Assembly (NCBI GenBank): GCA_902805805.1
Contig: CADCUE010000185.1
Span: 1 to 9,333 of the forward strand
From: an uncultured Frankineae bacterium
Lineage (GTDB): Bacteria; Actinomycetota; Actinomycetes; Mycobacteriales; SCTD01
Direction of reading: 5' to 3'
Length of the DNA stretch: 9,333 nt
Positions 1 through 6,451 of the stretch are shown here, piece by piece; the first letter of the stretch is position 1; each line of letters starts with the position of its first letter. Under the pieces are notes generated by a model that made no database searches, was not told where the DNA came from, and was given only the letters and a program-made list of their open reading frames with translations. A program made the translations under genes and the position numbers.

Positions 1-820
1 GGTCGTCGAACACGATCAGGACGTGCTGGCCGTTGTACATCCAGTGCTGGCCGATGGACGAGCCGGTGTAGGGCGCGAGGTACTTGAAGCCGGCGGGCTG
101 CGAGGCCGGCGCGGCGACGACGGTGGTGTACTCCATCGCCCCGGCGTCCGTGAGGCGACCGACGGTCTCGGCGATCGTCGACCCCTTCTGGCCGATGGCG
201 ACGTAGATGCACTTGACCTGCTTCTTGGGGTCGCCGGTCGCCCAGTTCTCGCGCTGGTTGATGATCGCGTCCAGCGCGACCGCGCTCTTGCCCGTCTGCC
301 GGTCGCCGATGATGAGCTGGCGCTGGCCGCGGCCGATCGCCGTCATGGCGTCGACGGCCTTGATGCCGGTCTGCAACGGCTCGGTGACCGGCTGGCGCTG
401 CACCACGGTGGGCGCCTGCAGCTCGAGGATGCGCCGCCCCTCCGCCACGATCTCGCCCTTGCCGTCGATCGGCTGGCCGAGCGGGTCGACGACGCGGCCG
501 AGGAAGCCGTCCCCGACGGGCACCGACAGGATGTCGCCGGTGCGACGCACCGCCTGGCCCTCCTCGATGCCGGCGGGGTCGCCGAGGATGACGGCGCCGA
601 CCTCGCGCGTGTCGAGGTTCAGGGCGAGACCGAGCACGCCGCCCTCGAACTCCAGCAGCTCGTTGGCCATCGTGGAGTACAGGCCCTCGACACGGGCGAT
701 GCCGTCGCCGACCTCGGCGACGATGCCGACCTCCTCGCGGGTGGTCTCGGCGCTGTACGACGTGACGTACTGCTCGATCGCGGACCGGACGTCCTCCGGG
801 CGGATGCTGAGCTCCGTCAT
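1..820 (-). CDS. atpA: F1Fo ATP synthase subunit alpha, N-terminal half (partial, runs off the left edge)
   Basis: Alpha subunit of the F1 head, the non-catalytic nucleotide-binding subunit present in three copies on the cytoplasmic face. About 273 residues are visible; the family is usually 500-550, so roughly half lies outside. It opens [11 protein letters not shown] and has the N-terminal beta-barrel (about residues 25-95). The Walker A loop GDRQTGKS lies at residues 172-179, followed by the conserved region containing AIGQKGST, with the edge falling shortly after VLIVFDD. The ATG at 820 is preferred: AGGG sits six bases upstream. A second in-frame ATG at 838 would add MRAGKQ but has no ribosome-binding site. 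The gene follows atpH after a 93-base gap, the widest inside the atp cluster here. Identification is very secure. Confidence 0.97.
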   Translation of the reverse strand, partial: MTELSIRPEDVRSAIEQYVTSYSAETTREEVGIVAEVGDGIARVEGLYSTMANELLEFEGGVLGLALNLDTREVGAVILGDPAGIEEGQAVRRTGDILSVPVGDGFLGRVVDPLGQPIDGKGEIVAEGRRILELQAPTVVQRQPVTEPLQTGIKAVDAMTAIGRGQRQLIIGDRQTGKSAVALDAIINQRENWATGDPKKQVKCIYVAIGQKGSTIAETVGRLTDAGAMEYTTVVAAPASQPAGFKYLAPYTGSSIGQHWMYNGQHVLIVFDD

Positions 821-838
821 CTGCTTCCCTGCTCTCAT

Positions 839-877
839 CTTCGGGTGGTGGCGTGTGATGTGTGAGGTGGTGTCGAG
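839..877 (-). promoter_or_regulatory. C/A-rich, G-poor leader upstream of atpA
   Basis: In the mRNA sense this stretch is about half C, rich in A, and holds only four G in 39 bases, which is striking in a genome this G-rich. It includes runs such as CCACCTCACACATCACACG and ends just before the atpA start region. Such a segment is expected to stay unpaired. It may help ribosomes load on atpA, whose product is needed at three copies per enzyme, or it may be a Rho-type C-rich site. Both roles are inferences from composition only. Confidence 0.3.
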
Positions 878-880
878 CGT

Positions 881-899
881 GCGCCCTGCGCTCGGGCGC
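881..899 (-). other. Small GC hairpin in the atpH-atpA intergenic region
   Basis: A perfect six-base inverted repeat (GCGCCC / GGGCGC) with a seven-base loop lies 14 bases after the atpH stop codon. It has no T-tract, so it is a poor terminator. It could be an mRNA processing or 3'-end protection element between atpH and atpA. A stem this short can occur by chance in such GC-rich DNA. Confidence 0.25.
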
Positions 900-913
900 G
901 GTGCGGTGCGCGG

Positions 914-1732
914 CTAGCCCGCCAGACGGCGGCGGACCTGCTCGAGGTTGTGGCTCACGGTGCCGTCGAGGACCTCCTCGCCGACGCGGACCTCGACACC
1001 GCCGATCACCTTCGGGTCGATCTCGACGTGCAGCTGCACCTGCCGCCCGTACATGCGCGCGAGCGAGGAGGCCAGGCGGCCCTCCTGCGCCGCGTCCAGC
1101 GGTCGGGCGACGCGGACGCGGGCGACGTAGCGCGAGCGGCGCTGGGCCGCCAGGCGCGACAGCTCCTCGAGAGCCGACTCGAGCGAGCCGCCCCGCGGAC
1201 GCGTCACCGCGATCTCGACGAGGCGGGTCGTGATGGGCTGCGCGCGCGTGCCGAGCAGGTCGCGCAGGAGCGCGCTCTTGCGGTCGGCCGGCAGACCGGG
1301 GTCGGTCAGTGCCGCCCGCAGCGCCGACTCGCGCTCGAGCAGGCGGGCGAAGCGGAACAGCTCGTCCTCGACCTCGTCGAGGACGCCCTCCGCCTCGGCC
1401 GAGTGCATGGCGGCCTGGGCCGCGATGACCTCGACCGCCTCGCGCAGGTCGTTGGGACCGGACCAGCGGGAGGCCACCAGGTCGCGGAAGACCGCGAGGG
1501 GGGCCGCCGGCAGCTGGCTGCCCAGCAGCCGGTCGGCCAGCCCCTGACGGGCCGAGGCGGACGAGGCCGGATCGGTGAACGCCCGCCGCAGGGACGGCTC
1601 GCGGTCGAGCAGGCCCGCGACCGCGTAGAGGCCTTCGCTGACCTCGGCGGCACCGGCTGCGCCGGACGCGTCCGCGCCCCGCTCGTACGAGACGAGTGCC
1701 GAGGCGAGCGCGTCGCGGCTGGCACCCCTCAC
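914..1732 (-). CDS. atpH: F1Fo ATP synthase subunit delta (long actinobacterial form)
   Basis: Delta (OSCP-like) subunit at the top of the peripheral stalk, joining subunit b to the alpha subunits of F1. It has 272 residues against about 177 in E. coli. The C-terminal signature is clear: IGGVEVRVGEEVLDGTVSHNL at about residues 243-263. The extra length appears to come from an internal duplication: residues about 34-106 and 124-196 align with nearly the same spacing and share the patterns LLDREPSLRRAFTDP and LLERESALRAALTDP. The start is GTG at 1732, overlapping the atpF stop in GTGA, with no well-placed Shine-Dalgarno, so translation is probably coupled to atpF. Unlike Mycobacterium, delta is not fused to a b subunit. 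Stop is TAG. Confidence 0.95.
   Translation of the reverse strand: MRGASRDALASALVSYERGADASGAAGAAEVSEGLYAVAGLLDREPSLRRAFTDPASSASARQGLADRLLGSQLPAAPLAVFRDLVASRWSGPNDLREAVEVIAAQAAMHSAEAEGVLDEVEDELFRFARLLERESALRAALTDPGLPADRKSALLRDLLGTRAQPITTRLVEIAVTRPRGGSLESALEELSRLAAQRRSRYVARVRVARPLDAAQEGRLASSLARMYGRQVQLHVEIDPKVIGGVEVRVGEEVLDGTVSHNLEQVRRRLAG
1145..1363 (-). repeat. Second copy of the internal repeat in the delta subunit
   Basis: Encodes delta residues about 124-196. Aligned with residues 34-106 it shares LL(D/E)RE.(S/A)LR.A(F/L)TDP near the start, a DRLLG/RDLLG helix end, and AAQ at the end. The two copies are offset by 90 residues and need only about a one-residue gap. DNA identity is modest, so this is an old protein-level duplication rather than a recent tandem repeat. 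Confidence 0.65.
1415..1633 (-). repeat. First copy of the internal repeat in the delta subunit
   Basis: Encodes delta residues about 34-106, GLYAVAGLLDREPSLRRAF onward. It matches the second copy in helix lengths and spacing. In the family, the delta N-terminal domain is a helical bundle that binds the alpha-subunit N-terminus. Two such bundles in tandem would explain the long protein. Confidence 0.65.
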
Positions 1733-2289
1733 AGGCGCGTCGCCCCTGTCGTCGTCGGGGCGGCGCCGTCGAGGCTGTCGAGGAAGCGGTCGACGGTGCG
1801 CCGCTGACGGGCGTCGTCCTCGAGCGACTCGCCGACGACGCGGCTCGCGAGCTGGACGGCCAGGCCGCCCACCTCCCGGCGCAGCTCCGTCAGCGCCTGC
1901 TGCCGCTCGCTGGCGATCTGCGCCGACGCCGCCTCGAGGATGCGCTGCGCCTCGGCCCGCGCCTCGACGCGAGCCTCCTCGACGATCTGCGCCCGCTGGC
2001 TCTGCGCCTCGGTGCGGATGCGACCGGCCTCGCCGCGGGCGTCGGCCAGCTGCGCCTGGTAGCTGCGCAGCGCCTCGGCCGCCTCGGCCTGGGCCTTCTC
2101 GGCCTTGGCCAGACCGCCCTCGATCGCCTCGGACCGGTCGCGGAACGCCTTCTCGAACATCGGGAAGGCCTTCTTGCTCAGGAAGAAGTACAGCAACCCG
2201 AAAGCGACCAGCCCGACGATGATCTCGACCGTGTGCGGGATCAGCGGGTTCGGCGCCTCACCCTCGGCAGCCAGGAAGAGCGTGTCCAT
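1729..2289 (-). CDS. atpF: F1Fo ATP synthase subunit b
   Basis: Subunit b of the peripheral stalk, which keeps F1 from turning with the rotor. It has 186 residues. A short N-terminal segment (MDTLFLAAEGEAPNPLIP) precedes one membrane helix at about residues 20-38 (VEIIVGLVAFGLLYFFLSK). A long charged, alanine-rich helical region follows (about 45-150, with AKAEKAQAEAAEALRSYQ-type heptads), then a short C-terminal section that contacts delta. The ATG at 2289 is 12 bases after the atpE stop and has no strong ribosome-binding site. The end overlaps the atpH start by four bases. Only one b gene is present, as expected for a bacterial homodimeric stalk. Stop is TGA. Confidence 0.96.
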   Translation of the reverse strand: MDTLFLAAEGEAPNPLIPHTVEIIVGLVAFGLLYFFLSKKAFPMFEKAFRDRSEAIEGGLAKAEKAQAEAAEALRSYQAQLADARGEAGRIRTEAQSQRAQIVEEARVEARAEAQRILEAASAQIASERQQALTELRREVGGLAVQLASRVVGESLEDDARQRRTVDRFLDSLDGAAPTTTGATRL

Positions 2290-2301
2290 CGCGTCGGCTC
2301 G

Positions 2302-2505
2302 CTAGAGGACGAAGGCGAGGACGAGGCCGAACAGCGCCAGCGCCTCGGCGAGCGCGAAGCCCAGGAAGGCGATCGGCTGCAGCAGACCACGGGCCTCGGG
2401 CTGGCGGGCGACGCCGTTGATGTAGGCGGCGAAGATGAGACCGACGCCGATGCCCGGGCCGATGGCCGAGAGGCCGTAACCGACGAGGTTGAGCGTGCCT
2501 TCCAT
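2302..2505 (-). CDS. atpE: F1Fo ATP synthase subunit c (proteolipid)
   Basis: Subunit c forms the rotating proton-carrying ring in the membrane. The protein has 67 residues, a little short for actinobacteria, and forms a two-helix hairpin. Helix 1 has the glycine pattern GPGIGVG (residues 16-22), the polar loop is RQPE (34-37), and helix 2 carries the ion-binding glutamate E54 in LAEALALFG. No serine or threonine follows the glutamate and there is no helix-1 glutamine, so the ring looks proton-coupled rather than sodium-coupled. The ATG at 2505 has an AAAGGA ribosome-binding site five bases upstream, one of the best in the cluster, fitting the high copy number needed. Stop is TAG. Confidence 0.97.
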   Translation of the reverse strand: MEGTLNLVGYGLSAIGPGIGVGLIFAAYINGVARQPEARGLLQPIAFLGFALAEALALFGLVLAFVL

Positions 2506-2510
2506 TGCTG

Positions 2511-2516
2511 TCCTTT
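2511..2516 (-). promoter_or_regulatory. Ribosome-binding site of atpE
   Basis: AAAGGA in the mRNA sense, five bases before the atpE ATG. It lies in a 43-base gap after atpB and fixes the start of this short gene. It is A-rich compared with its surroundings. Confidence 0.7.
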
Positions 2517-2548
2517 CAGAGGTGGATACGCCCGGAAGTGCCCGGTCG

Positions 2549-3325
2549 TCAGTGCTCGTCGGCCAGCGAGCCGGCGATGTAGAGGGCAGTCAGCAGCGTG
2601 AAGATGTAGGCCTGCAGGACCTGCACCAGGAACTCGAAGAAGGTCAGGACGATACCGAGCAGGAACGCCGGGATGCTGACCAGGGCGAGCAGGCCGCCCT
2701 CGGCGAGCAGGTGCTCCCCGCCGAGGATGAAGACCAGCAGCAGCAGGTGACCGGCGAACATGTTCGCGAACAGTCGCAGGGCCAGGGTGAGCGGACGCAC
2801 CAGCACGGTGGAGACCAGCTCGATGGGCGCGAGCAGGACGTAGACCGGCTTCGGCACGCCCGGCGGGAACATCATCTCCTTGAAGTAGGAGTAGAGCCCG
2901 TGGCGCCGGATGCCGATCCCCAGGAACAGCAGCCAGGTGATGATGGCCAGGACCGTCGGGAACGCGATGCGCGACATCGTCGGGAACTGGATGAACGGGA
3001 TGATGCCGAAGACGTTGTTGACCAGGATGAAGCTGAACAGCGTGACGAGGTAGGGCACGTACTTGAGGAAGTCGTGGTCGCCGATGACGTCGCGGGCGAC
3101 ACCGTTGCGGACGAACCCGTAGACGCCCTCACCGGCGAACTGCAGCTTGCTGGGCACGATCGCTGCCCGACGGGCCGAGACGTAGAAGAAGGCCGCCACC
3201 AGCACGGCGGCCAGCACCGCGAGCACCATCGGCTTCGTGACCTCGCCGACGATCGGCGGGAGCTCGAAGTCGCGACTGCTCGGGGCCTCGAACCCTCCCT
3301 CGGCAGCCAGCACGAGCAGGCCCAT
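2549..3325 (-). CDS. atpB: F1Fo ATP synthase subunit a
   Basis: Subunit a is the stator membrane protein that forms the two proton half-channels beside the c-ring. It has 258 residues. The essential arginine is R184 in [15 protein letters not shown], and the conserved glutamine-containing last helix is [18 protein letters not shown] (about 233-250, Q238). Five to six hydrophobic helices are visible from about residue 33 on. The reading frame is open further upstream, but the ATG at 3325 has GGGAGGG seven bases before it, and residues from there look like a normal a subunit, whereas upstream codons give a serine/arginine-rich nonsense peptide. It lies 16 bases after the short AtpZ gene. Stop is TGA. 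Confidence 0.97.
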   Translation of the reverse strand: MGLLVLAAEGGFEAPSSRDFELPPIVGEVTKPMVLAVLAAVLVAAFFYVSARRAAIVPSKLQFAGEGVYGFVRNGVARDVIGDHDFLKYVPYLVTLFSFILVNNVFGIIPFIQFPTMSRIAFPTVLAIITWLLFLGIGIRRHGLYSYFKEMMFPPGVPKPVYVLLAPIELVSTVLVRPLTLALRLFANMFAGHLLLLVFILGGEHLLAEGGLLALVSIPAFLLGIVLTFFEFLVQVLQAYIFTLLTALYIAGSLADEH

Positions 3326-3332
3326 GCGTGTT

Positions 3333-3339
3333 CCCTCCC
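3333..3339 (-). promoter_or_regulatory. Ribosome-binding site that sets the atpB start
   Basis: GGGAGGG in the mRNA sense, seven bases before the atpB ATG at 3325. It decides against the 42-codon longer open frame and falls in the short gap after the upstream gene's stop. Confidence 0.75.
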
Positions 3340-3341
3340 GA

Positions 3342-3551
3342 CTAGCTCTTGCCGTACCGGATGTAGACGAGGTAGACCGCTCCAGCGCCGCCGACGAGCA
3401 TCCCCACGAGCGCGAACAACGACGTGCCCAGCCAGCGGTCGAGCAGAACACCGATCCCGCCCCAGAGCAGCAGCCCGGAGAGCAGGTACGCGATCACCGT
3501 CCAGCCGTCCCCCGGGTTGGCATCCCTTCCCGGCGGTTCGACCTGGCTCAT
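3342..3551 (-). CDS. Short AtpZ/AtpI-family membrane protein
   Basis: A 69-residue protein with a polar N-terminus and two membrane helices (about 17-36 and 44-64). The turn LLDRWLGTS between them and the glycine-rich second helix (GMLVGGAGAVY) resemble the ATPase gene 1/AtpZ-AtpI family. Members are encoded just upstream of atpB and have been proposed to help c-ring assembly or to carry Mg2+/Ca2+; neither role can be shown here. The ATG at 3551 has no ribosome-binding site, and a TAG stop in the same frame ten to twelve bases upstream (3561-3566 region) rules out a longer N-terminus. It lies 49 bases after the AtpI-like gene and 16 before atpB. Stop is TAG. Family assignment is fairly secure; the symbol is not. 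Confidence 0.8.
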   Translation of the reverse strand: MSQVEPPGRDANPGDGWTVIAYLLSGLLLWGGIGVLLDRWLGTSLFALVGMLVGGAGAVYLVYIRYGKS

Positions 3552-3560
3552 CGGAGTGGC

Positions 3561-3566
3561 ACGCTA
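3561..3566 (-). promoter_or_regulatory. Possible -10 element (TAGCGT) before the AtpZ-like gene
   Basis: TAGCGT fits the actinobacterial TANNNT -10 pattern and ends nine bases before the ATG at 3551. Transcription would then begin almost at the start codon, giving a leaderless or nearly leaderless message, which would fit the missing ribosome-binding site. No good -35 lies at the usual distance (TTGCGG is 21 bases away), so this is tentative. Confidence 0.28.
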
Positions 3567-3600
3567 GCAGCCGGGTCGGATCATCCTCCGCAAGGGTCGG

Positions 3601-4020
3601 TCACGGTCGGTCGGGGCTCGCGGACGGGTCGACGTACAGCAGCTTCAGGCCGAGGAAGGCCCGGATCTCGGCGCCCAGCCAGACGAGGACGCACACCAGC
3701 ACGGCGATGCCGACCGAGCCGCGGTCGACGACCTCGGTGCGACGCACCACGACCAGCACCAGCAGCAGAGCGGTGATCTTGAACAGGTAGCTCGACATCG
3801 CGGCGGTCAGCGTCGCCAGCGGGTGCAGCTGCGCCGTCCGGCGGGCGACGTAGAGGCCCAGGCCGAAGCTGGCCACGACCAGGACGGTCCCCAGCAGCCC
3901 GCCGAGCAGGCCGTCGACGCCGCGCAGGACACCGGCGCCGACCGCGACCGCGAGGCCGGCCAGCGCGGTGGGCCACGCCGAGGCGCGGAACAGCACGGAC
4001 TCCCAGCGCTGCTCGGTCAC
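3601..4020 (-). CDS. AtpI-like ATP synthase accessory membrane protein
   Basis: A 139-residue, very hydrophobic protein with four likely membrane helices (about 14-30, 38-58, 77-92 and 102-125) and a charged link containing RRTAQLHPL. Position between wecA and the atp genes and the overall pattern match the AtpI (ATP synthase I chain) group, equivalent to the protein between rfe and atpB in mycobacteria. AtpI in other bacteria is linked to c-ring assembly; the function here is inferred. The start is GTG at 4020, overlapping the wecA stop in GTGA, so translation is probably coupled to wecA. The same frame stays open far upstream but there it only mirrors wecA. Stop is TGA. Confidence 0.82.
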   Translation of the reverse strand: MTEQRWESVLFRASAWPTALAGLAVAVGAGVLRGVDGLLGGLLGTVLVVASFGLGLYVARRTAQLHPLATLTAAMSSYLFKITALLLVLVVVRRTEVVDRGSVGIAVLVCVLVWLGAEIRAFLGLKLLYVDPSASPDRP

Positions 4021-5126
4021 CGGCGGGCCGCCCTCAGCCGCGGCACGCTCGACGCGACCAGCGCCAGGGCCGCCACCGTCCCGGCCACGGCGAGCACCGG
4101 CAGCGGCCCGCCCCACAGCGACACGGCCACGAAGGCGAACGCCAGCAGGGCCGTCCAGCAGTACATGATCAGCACCGCCCGGGTGTGGCTGTGGCCGATC
4201 TCCAGCAGCCGGTGGTGCAGGTGGGCCTTGTCGGGTGCGAAGGGCGAGCGCCCGGCCCGGGTGCGGCGCACCACCGCGAGGGCCAGGTCGACGAAGGGCA
4301 CGGCCAGCACCGCGAACGGCAGCAGCAGCGGCAGCAGCACCGGCAGGCCGGCCGAGGGCGGCAGGTTGGCGTAGCTCACCTGCCCGGTGAGGCTGGTGAC
4401 CGCGGCCGCGAGCATGAGCCCGATGAGCATCGAGCCCGAGTCGCCCATGAAGATGCGCGCCGGGTTGAAGTTGTGCGGCAGGAAGCCCAGGCACGCGCCG
4501 GCCAGCACCACGGCGATGAGCGCCGGCGCGGTGATGCGGTCCTGCGCGATGCCGCTCGTGATGGAGCCGCTGGCGAGCGAGTACGAGAAGGCGAAGAAGG
4601 CGAGCGCCGCGATGGCGCCGACACCGGCGGCGAGCCCGTCCAGGCCGTCGATGAAGTTGATGGCGTTCACCGTCAGCAGGGCCAGCACGATGGTCAGCGG
4701 GACCCCCTCGACCCCCAGCGAGACGGCGCCGACGCCCGGCAGGGTGATGGTGAGCAGCTCCAGTCCGTACAGCACCATGACGCCGCACGCCAGCACCTGG
4801 CCGGCCAGCTTGGTCAGCGCGTCCAGCCCCCACCGGTCGTCGGCGACCCCGAGCAGGACGATGACGCCGCCGGCCAGGACGATCGCCTGCACGTCGGAGT
4901 AGCGGAAGACGCGCGACAGCGCCGGCAGCGTGCTGGCCAGCCAGAACGCCGCGCACACCCCCGCGTACATCGCCAGGCCGCCGAGGCGGGGGGTGGGGAT
5001 GGCGTGCACGTCCCGGTCGCGCGGCTGCGCCATCGCGCCGATCAGCACGGCGAAGCGGCGTGCGAACGGCGTCAGCAGGTAGGTGACGCCCGCGGCGACG
5101 CACAGGACGAGCAGGTACTCCCGCAC
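4017..5126 (-). CDS. wecA: Polyprenyl-phosphate sugar-1-phosphate transferase (WecA/TagO/Rfe-like)
   Basis: Integral membrane enzyme moving GlcNAc-1-phosphate (or a related sugar phosphate) from a UDP-sugar to undecaprenyl or decaprenyl phosphate, the first step of a cell-envelope polymer. It has 369 residues and about ten or eleven membrane helices. Family motifs are present in order: HAIPTPRLGG (41-50), the metal-binding DDRWG (96-100), NAINFIDGLDGLA with D160 and D163, FNPARIFMGDSGS (220-232), and the histidine motif HLHH (302-305). Those features separate it from MraY. The start is GTG at 5126: the mature protein begins VREYLLVLC as in relatives, and it lies 11 bases after the glyA stop. 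No clear ribosome-binding site is seen, so coupling to glyA is likely. In mycobacteria the counterpart starts the arabinogalactan linker. Stop is TGA. Confidence 0.93.
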   Translation of the reverse strand: MREYLLVLCVAAGVTYLLTPFARRFAVLIGAMAQPRDRDVHAIPTPRLGGLAMYAGVCAAFWLASTLPALSRVFRYSDVQAIVLAGGVIVLLGVADDRWGLDALTKLAGQVLACGVMVLYGLELLTITLPGVGAVSLGVEGVPLTIVLALLTVNAINFIDGLDGLAAGVGAIAALAFFAFSYSLASGSITSGIAQDRITAPALIAVVLAGACLGFLPHNFNPARIFMGDSGSMLIGLMLAAAVTSLTGQVSYANLPPSAGLPVLLPLLLPFAVLAVPFVDLALAVVRRTRAGRSPFAPDKAHLHHRLLEIGHSHTRAVLIMYCWTALLAFAFVAVSLWGGPLPVLAVAGTVAALALVASSVPRLRAARR

Positions 5127-5137
5127 GGGGGCGGAGG

Positions 5138-6451
5138 CTAGCTCGGGCTGGGGTTGTCCGTGGCGGTGGACGCGCGGGCCGGCGCGGCCGGCTCGGCGCG
5201 CCCGTACGCAGGGTGTGCCGCGACCAGCGCGGTGACCGAGCGGCGGACGTCCTCGGCGTCGGAGCCGTCGGCGTCGCGCACGGCGCGTCCGATGAGCGAG
5301 CCGATCTCCTTCATGTCGCCCTCCGTCATGCCCTGGGTCGTGACGCTGGGCGTGCCGACCCGGATGCCGCTCGCGATGGACGCGGGCTGCGGGTCGTAGG
5401 GGATGGCGTTCTTGTTCAGCACGATGCCGGCCCGGTCGCACCGCGCCTCGGCGTCCTTGCCCGAGACGCCGGTGCCCTGCAGGTCCAGCAGCGCCAGATG
5501 GGTGTCGGTGCCGCCCGTGATCGGCCGCATGCCCTCGCCGGCCAGCGCCTCGGTGAGCGCCTGCGCGTTGGCGATGACCTGTCGGGTGTAGGCCGCGTAC
5601 TCCGGCGTCATGCACTCCTTGAAGTTGACCGCCTTGGCGGCCACGGCGTGCATCAGCGGTCCGCCCTGCATCATCGGGAACACCGCCTTGTCGAGCTTGG
5701 CGGCGTGCTCGGCCTTGCAGACGAGCGCTCCGCCGCGCGGCCCGCGCAGCACCTTGTGCGTGGTGAACGTCACGACGTCGGCGTACGGCACGGGGCTCGG
5801 GATGGCCTGACCGGCGACCAGACCGATGAAGTGGGCGGCGTCGACCATGAAGACCGCACCCACCTCGTCGGCCACCTCGCGGAACGCCGCGAAGTCGATG
5901 AGCCGCGGGATCGCCGAGCCCCCGGCGATGATCATCTTGGGCTTGTGCTCGCGGGCGAGGGAGCGCATCTGGTCGTAGTCGATGTCCTCGGTGCCCTCGG
6001 CGACCCCGTAGTGGACGGCGTTGAACCACTTGCCCGAGAAGCTGACCTTCGCGCCGTGCGTGAGGTGGCCGCCGTGCGGCAGCGACATGGCGAGGACGGT
6101 GTCGCCCGGCTGCAAAAAGGCGCCGAAGACGGCGACGTTGGCGCTCGCACCGGAGTGCGGCTGCAGGTTGGCGTGGTCGGCGCCGAACAGCGCCTTGGCG
6201 CGGTCGATGCCGATCTGCTCGGCCACGTCGACGACCTCGCAGCCGCCGTAGTAGCGCTTGCCGGGGTAGCCCTCGGCGTACTTGTTGGACAGCGTGCTGC
6301 CGAGCGCGGCGAGCACCGCGGGGCTGGTGAAGTTCTCGCTCGCGATGAGCTGCAGTCCGCCGCGCAGGCGGGTCAGCTCGTCGACGACCACCCCGGCGAT
6401 CTCGGGGTCCACCCGCTCGAGCTCGTCGAAGTCGGGTCCCCAGAACGTCAT
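5138..6451 (-). CDS. glyA: Serine hydroxymethyltransferase
   Basis: PLP enzyme converting serine and tetrahydrofolate to glycine and 5,10-methylenetetrahydrofolate, the main source of one-carbon units. It has 437 residues. Visible motifs are LIASENF (35-41), SNKYAEGYPGKRYYGG (55-70), HSGASAN (99-105), DAAHFIGL (204-211), the PLP lysine K233 in TTHKVLRGPRGG, and SGIRVGTP (361-368) with the carboxylate-binding arginine R364. Catalytic features are intact. The C-terminal 20 or so residues (AEPAAPARASTATDNPSPS) are a low-complexity tail beyond the usual HPAYG region. ATG at 6451 is preceded by GAGGGAG seven bases upstream. It follows a 127-base gap and probably has its own promoter. Stop is TAG. 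Confidence 0.97.
   Translation of the reverse strand: MTFWGPDFDELERVDPEIAGVVVDELTRLRGGLQLIASENFTSPAVLAALGSTLSNKYAEGYPGKRYYGGCEVVDVAEQIGIDRAKALFGADHANLQPHSGASANVAVFGAFLQPGDTVLAMSLPHGGHLTHGAKVSFSGKWFNAVHYGVAEGTEDIDYDQMRSLAREHKPKMIIAGGSAIPRLIDFAAFREVADEVGAVFMVDAAHFIGLVAGQAIPSPVPYADVVTFTTHKVLRGPRGGALVCKAEHAAKLDKAVFPMMQGGPLMHAVAAKAVNFKECMTPEYAAYTRQVIANAQALTEALAGEGMRPITGGTDTHLALLDLQGTGVSGKDAEARCDRAGIVLNKNAIPYDPQPASIASGIRVGTPSVTTQGMTEGDMKEIGSLIGRAVRDADGSDAEDVRRSVTALVAAHPAYGRAEPAAPARASTATDNPSPS

Noticed and set aside
914..2289. A mycobacterial-type fused b-delta subunit
   Set aside because: atpF has its own stop and atpH its own GTG start in a four-base overlap, and the delta protein has no membrane helix.
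3326..3451. 42-codon N-terminal extension of atpB
   Set aside because: The peptide is serine/arginine-rich nonsense overlapping the AtpZ-like gene, and a strong ribosome-binding site precedes the ATG at 3325.
3564..3584. Six-codon mini-ORF (MIRPGC) upstream of the AtpZ-like gene
   Set aside because: GGAGG directly abuts its ATG with no spacing, so initiation is unlikely, and nothing suggests a regulatory leader peptide.
4021..5103. Upstream extension of the AtpI-like frame across wecA
   Set aside because: It is an out-of-frame reading of wecA. The GTGA junction and the hydrophobic protein from 4020 fit the family.
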